Below the pieces are notes generated by a model. It had not been told where the DNA came from. It worked only from the letters and a program-made list of their open reading frames with translations, and did not search any database. The position numbers and the translations under genes were made by a program. Shown one piece after another: positions 5,427 through 6,580 of a stretch of DNA of 6,580 nt; within the stretch, counting starts at the first letter, position 1; each line of letters begins with the position of its first letter. This stretch comes from Marinilabiliales bacterium (GTDB lineage: Bacteria; Bacteroidota; Bacteroidia; Bacteroidales; F082): assembly GCA_002869465.1 (NCBI GenBank), contig PKSW01000317.1, positions 1 through 6,580 on the forward strand, in the 5' to 3' direction.

Positions 5427-5816
5427 ATGAACTACTATAATTCAAAAAAAATACAAAACATTAGTTTCGACAAAGCCATCGAAAAGGTAACAGAAGCCCT
5501 GAAACTGGAAGGCTTTGGAATTCTTACTGAAATTGATGTAAAAGAAACCTTAAAGAAAAAACTCGATGTTAACTTCAGGCCATATAAAATTCTGGGGGCC
5601 TGTAACCCGCCTTTCGCACACAAAGCGCTATTGGCTGAAAAAAACATCGGTGCCATGCTGCCATGTAATGTAATTGTCCAGAAAACTGAAAACGGAATGA
5701 TTGAGATTGCTGCAGTTGACCCGGTTGCATCCATGTCGGCAGTTAACAATCCTGATTTAGCAGTTATCGCCGGTGAGATAAAGACAAAACTAGAACGGGT
5801 TATTTCTTCTCTTTAA
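5427..5816 (+). CDS. DUF302 family protein
   Basis: A 129-residue soluble protein. The DUF302 hallmarks are clear: FDKAIEKVTEALKLEGFGILTEIDVKETLKKKL (about 14-46), then RPYKILGACNPPFAHKAL (51-68), then IGAMLPCNVIVQ (74-85) and IAAVDPVASM (94-103). C59 in GACNP and C80 in LPCN are the family's conserved cysteines and could form a redox or ligand pair. The start at 5427 has the same AAATCATG leader as two other genes here, and the preceding in-frame residues back to 5364 overlap the upstream gene and do not look like DUF302. The family is widespread and of unknown function, and is often seen beside metal and sulfur genes. Length is normal for the family. It follows the heavy-metal-binding-domain gene by 49 bases, probably in the same transcript. 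Confidence 0.92.
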   Translation: MNYYNSKKIQNISFDKAIEKVTEALKLEGFGILTEIDVKETLKKKLDVNFRPYKILGACNPPFAHKALLAEKNIGAMLPCNVIVQKTENGMIEIAAVDPVASMSAVNNPDLAVIAGEIKTKLERVISSL

Positions 5817-5867
5817 ATTTAGGGTAAACCATAGCTTATAATTTAACTAATACAAAAATTACAAATC

Positions 5868-6086
5868 ATGCATGGATTAAATGGAATGGGTTGGGGAATG
5901 GGCTTTGGCTGGATAATCGGACTTATCATTTTAGTTGCCATTATCTGGATAATTGTTAAAACCTTCAATCAGAACAACAAATCGGCTCAGCGGGATAAAT
6001 CTGCCCTCGATATTCTCAAAGAAAGATATGCCAGGGGCGAAATTAACAAAGAAGAATTTGATGAAAAAAAGAAAAGCCTTCAGTAA
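5868..6086 (+). CDS. small membrane protein with C-terminal SHOCT domain (copy 2)
   Basis: A 72-residue protein. A Gly/Met/Trp head (MHGLNGMGWGMGFGW) is followed by one membrane helix (about 15-32), a polar linker, and a canonical SHOCT hairpin at 45-71 (ALDILKERYARGEINKEEFD). It is the better-conserved partner of the gene at 2225, with normal SHOCT acidic residues (GEINKEEF). The Met-rich head before the helix could bind soft metals, but this is inference. It lies 51 bases after DUF302 and 76 bases before the Met-rich gene, so it most likely belongs to the same transcript. Function unknown. Confidence 0.88.
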   Translation: MHGLNGMGWGMGFGWIIGLIILVAIIWIIVKTFNQNNKSAQRDKSALDILKERYARGEINKEEFDEKKKSLQ

Positions 6087-6109
6087 ACTCTTCTAAACAA
6101 AATAAATAA

Positions 6110-6127
6110 GTTCATTTTGGAATGAAC
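6110..6127. repeat. short perfect inverted repeat before the Met-rich gene
   Basis: GTTCATT-TTGG-AATGAAC, seven perfect pairs with a four-base loop. It starts 23 bases after the SHOCT stop and ends 35 bases before the next ATG. No T-run follows on the + strand, so a terminator is unlikely. It could be an operator or an RNA processing/stability hairpin between the two genes. Confidence 0.4.
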
Positions 6128-6162
6128 AAATAAACATAAACTAAAACAATAAAATTTTAAAA

Positions 6163-6580
6163 ATGAAAACACTAACATTAATATTTTCGATGATAACCCT
6201 GCTGACTTTTAACAGCCTGGGACAAAGTAACGACATCAACAATCTTTTAAATAAGCCTGAAACCAGGAATGAAATCTTCATTACTATTCTTAATAATAAT
6301 GAATTAATGAATGAGTTCATGAAAGCGATGAAAGAATCCGATCAAGCCACAACGATGATGGAAAATGAAGACCATCAGATAAGTGGAATGAAAGCAAAAA
6401 ATGGCACCCTGGAATTAGAAAGCAATCAGCAGATGAGCATGATGAAAGATAATCCGGAGATGATGCAAGCCATGATGAGTGAAATGATGGAGATGTGCGA
6501 AAACGACACAGCCATGCAAAGCCAAATGGTGGGCATGATGGCACAACATCCTGAAATGATGAAAAAGTGCATGCAAAAAA
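6163..6580 (+). CDS. Met-rich exported protein, 3' end outside window
   Basis: An open frame from ATG 6163 to the window end, with 139 residues visible and no stop. Residues 1-20 form a signal peptide (MKTLTLIFSMITLLTF, then NSLG) with likely cleavage before Q21. The mature part starts with a helical segment that becomes extremely methionine-rich: 23 Met between residues 49 and 137, mostly as MM pairs spaced three to four residues apart. A partial repeat is visible: a PEMM core at P98 and again at P130, each preceded by MM four to five residues earlier, and each followed by further Met residues. C112, C136, H71 and H129 add possible ligands. Periplasmic Met-rich helices of this kind are known Cu(I)/Ag(I) binders, so a periplasmic copper-binding role is reasonable but inferred. 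The opposite-strand open frame at 6317-6544 is a shadow of this gene. Confidence 0.85.
   Translation, partial: MKTLTLIFSMITLLTFNSLGQSNDINNLLNKPETRNEIFITILNNNELMNEFMKAMKESDQATTMMENEDHQISGMKAKNGTLELESNQQMSMMKDNPEMMQAMMSEMMEMCENDTAMQSQMVGMMAQHPEMMKKCMQK

Noticed and set aside
5435..5749. Minus-strand open frame inside DUF302
   Set aside because: Shadow of a gene with clear DUF302 motifs.
6317..6544. Minus-strand open frame opposite the Met-rich gene
   Set aside because: Its Ser/His-rich composition is simply the antisense of repeated ATG-rich codons. The + frame has a signal peptide and a patterned Met repeat.
1..6580. CRISPR array, tRNA, rRNA, transposase or complete insertion sequence
   Set aside because: Reading both strands showed no spaced direct repeats, cloverleaf-like stretches, transposase motifs or paired terminal repeats.

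Overview
The window looks like chromosomal or island DNA from a Bacteroidota bacterium, probably a marine or sediment Bacteroidales/Marinilabiliales-type organism. The reasons are moderate AT-richness, A-rich leaders without Shine-Dalgarno sequences (several starts read AAATCATG), signal peptides cut just before Gln (HA|QD), one exact copy of the Bacteroidota -7 promoter box TAnnTTTG, and several protein families common in this phylum. The taxon is inferred from style, not from a marker gene. Every convincing gene lies on the + strand. There are eleven complete genes and two genes cut by the window edges.

Left part (1-1815): the 3' end of a c-type cytochrome, an outer-membrane beta-barrel porin, and a small lipoprotein-like monoheme cytochrome c. 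This looks like an envelope electron-transfer and permeation group whose main enzyme lies upstream, outside the window.

Middle part (1842-2742): a divergent PII signalling protein whose nucleotide-binding residues are partly lost and whose T-loop carries regularly spaced histidines. It is followed by two very AT-rich small genes (about 25-28% GC by hand count): a membrane-anchored SHOCT protein, and a small protein with the predicted fold order of a heavy-metal-associated (HMA) domain but no CxxC.

A 181-base gap (2743-2923) holds an imperfect hairpin of about 61 bases and, three bases later, an 18-base palindrome. It leads into a type II NADH dehydrogenase (NDH-2) that seems to start at TTG.

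Right part (2924-6580): NDH-2 is coupled to a His-tailed small membrane protein (1-base overlap), which itself overlaps a DUF5676-type membrane protein by 20 bases. After a 369-base gap with a likely promoter come a stand-alone heavy-metal-binding-domain protein with His-rich ends, a DUF302 protein, a second SHOCT membrane protein, and a Met-rich exported protein that runs off the window.

Taken together, the window reads as a metal-handling (probably copper/silver-type soft metal) accessory region joined to respiratory parts. It has many small proteins with His, Cys or Met ligands, a PII variant of a kind reported beside metal efflux pumps, and a quinone reductase. No efflux pump, P-type ATPase or metal-responsive regulator is in the window, so the metal assignment is an inference from small proteins and could be tested by looking at the flanks.
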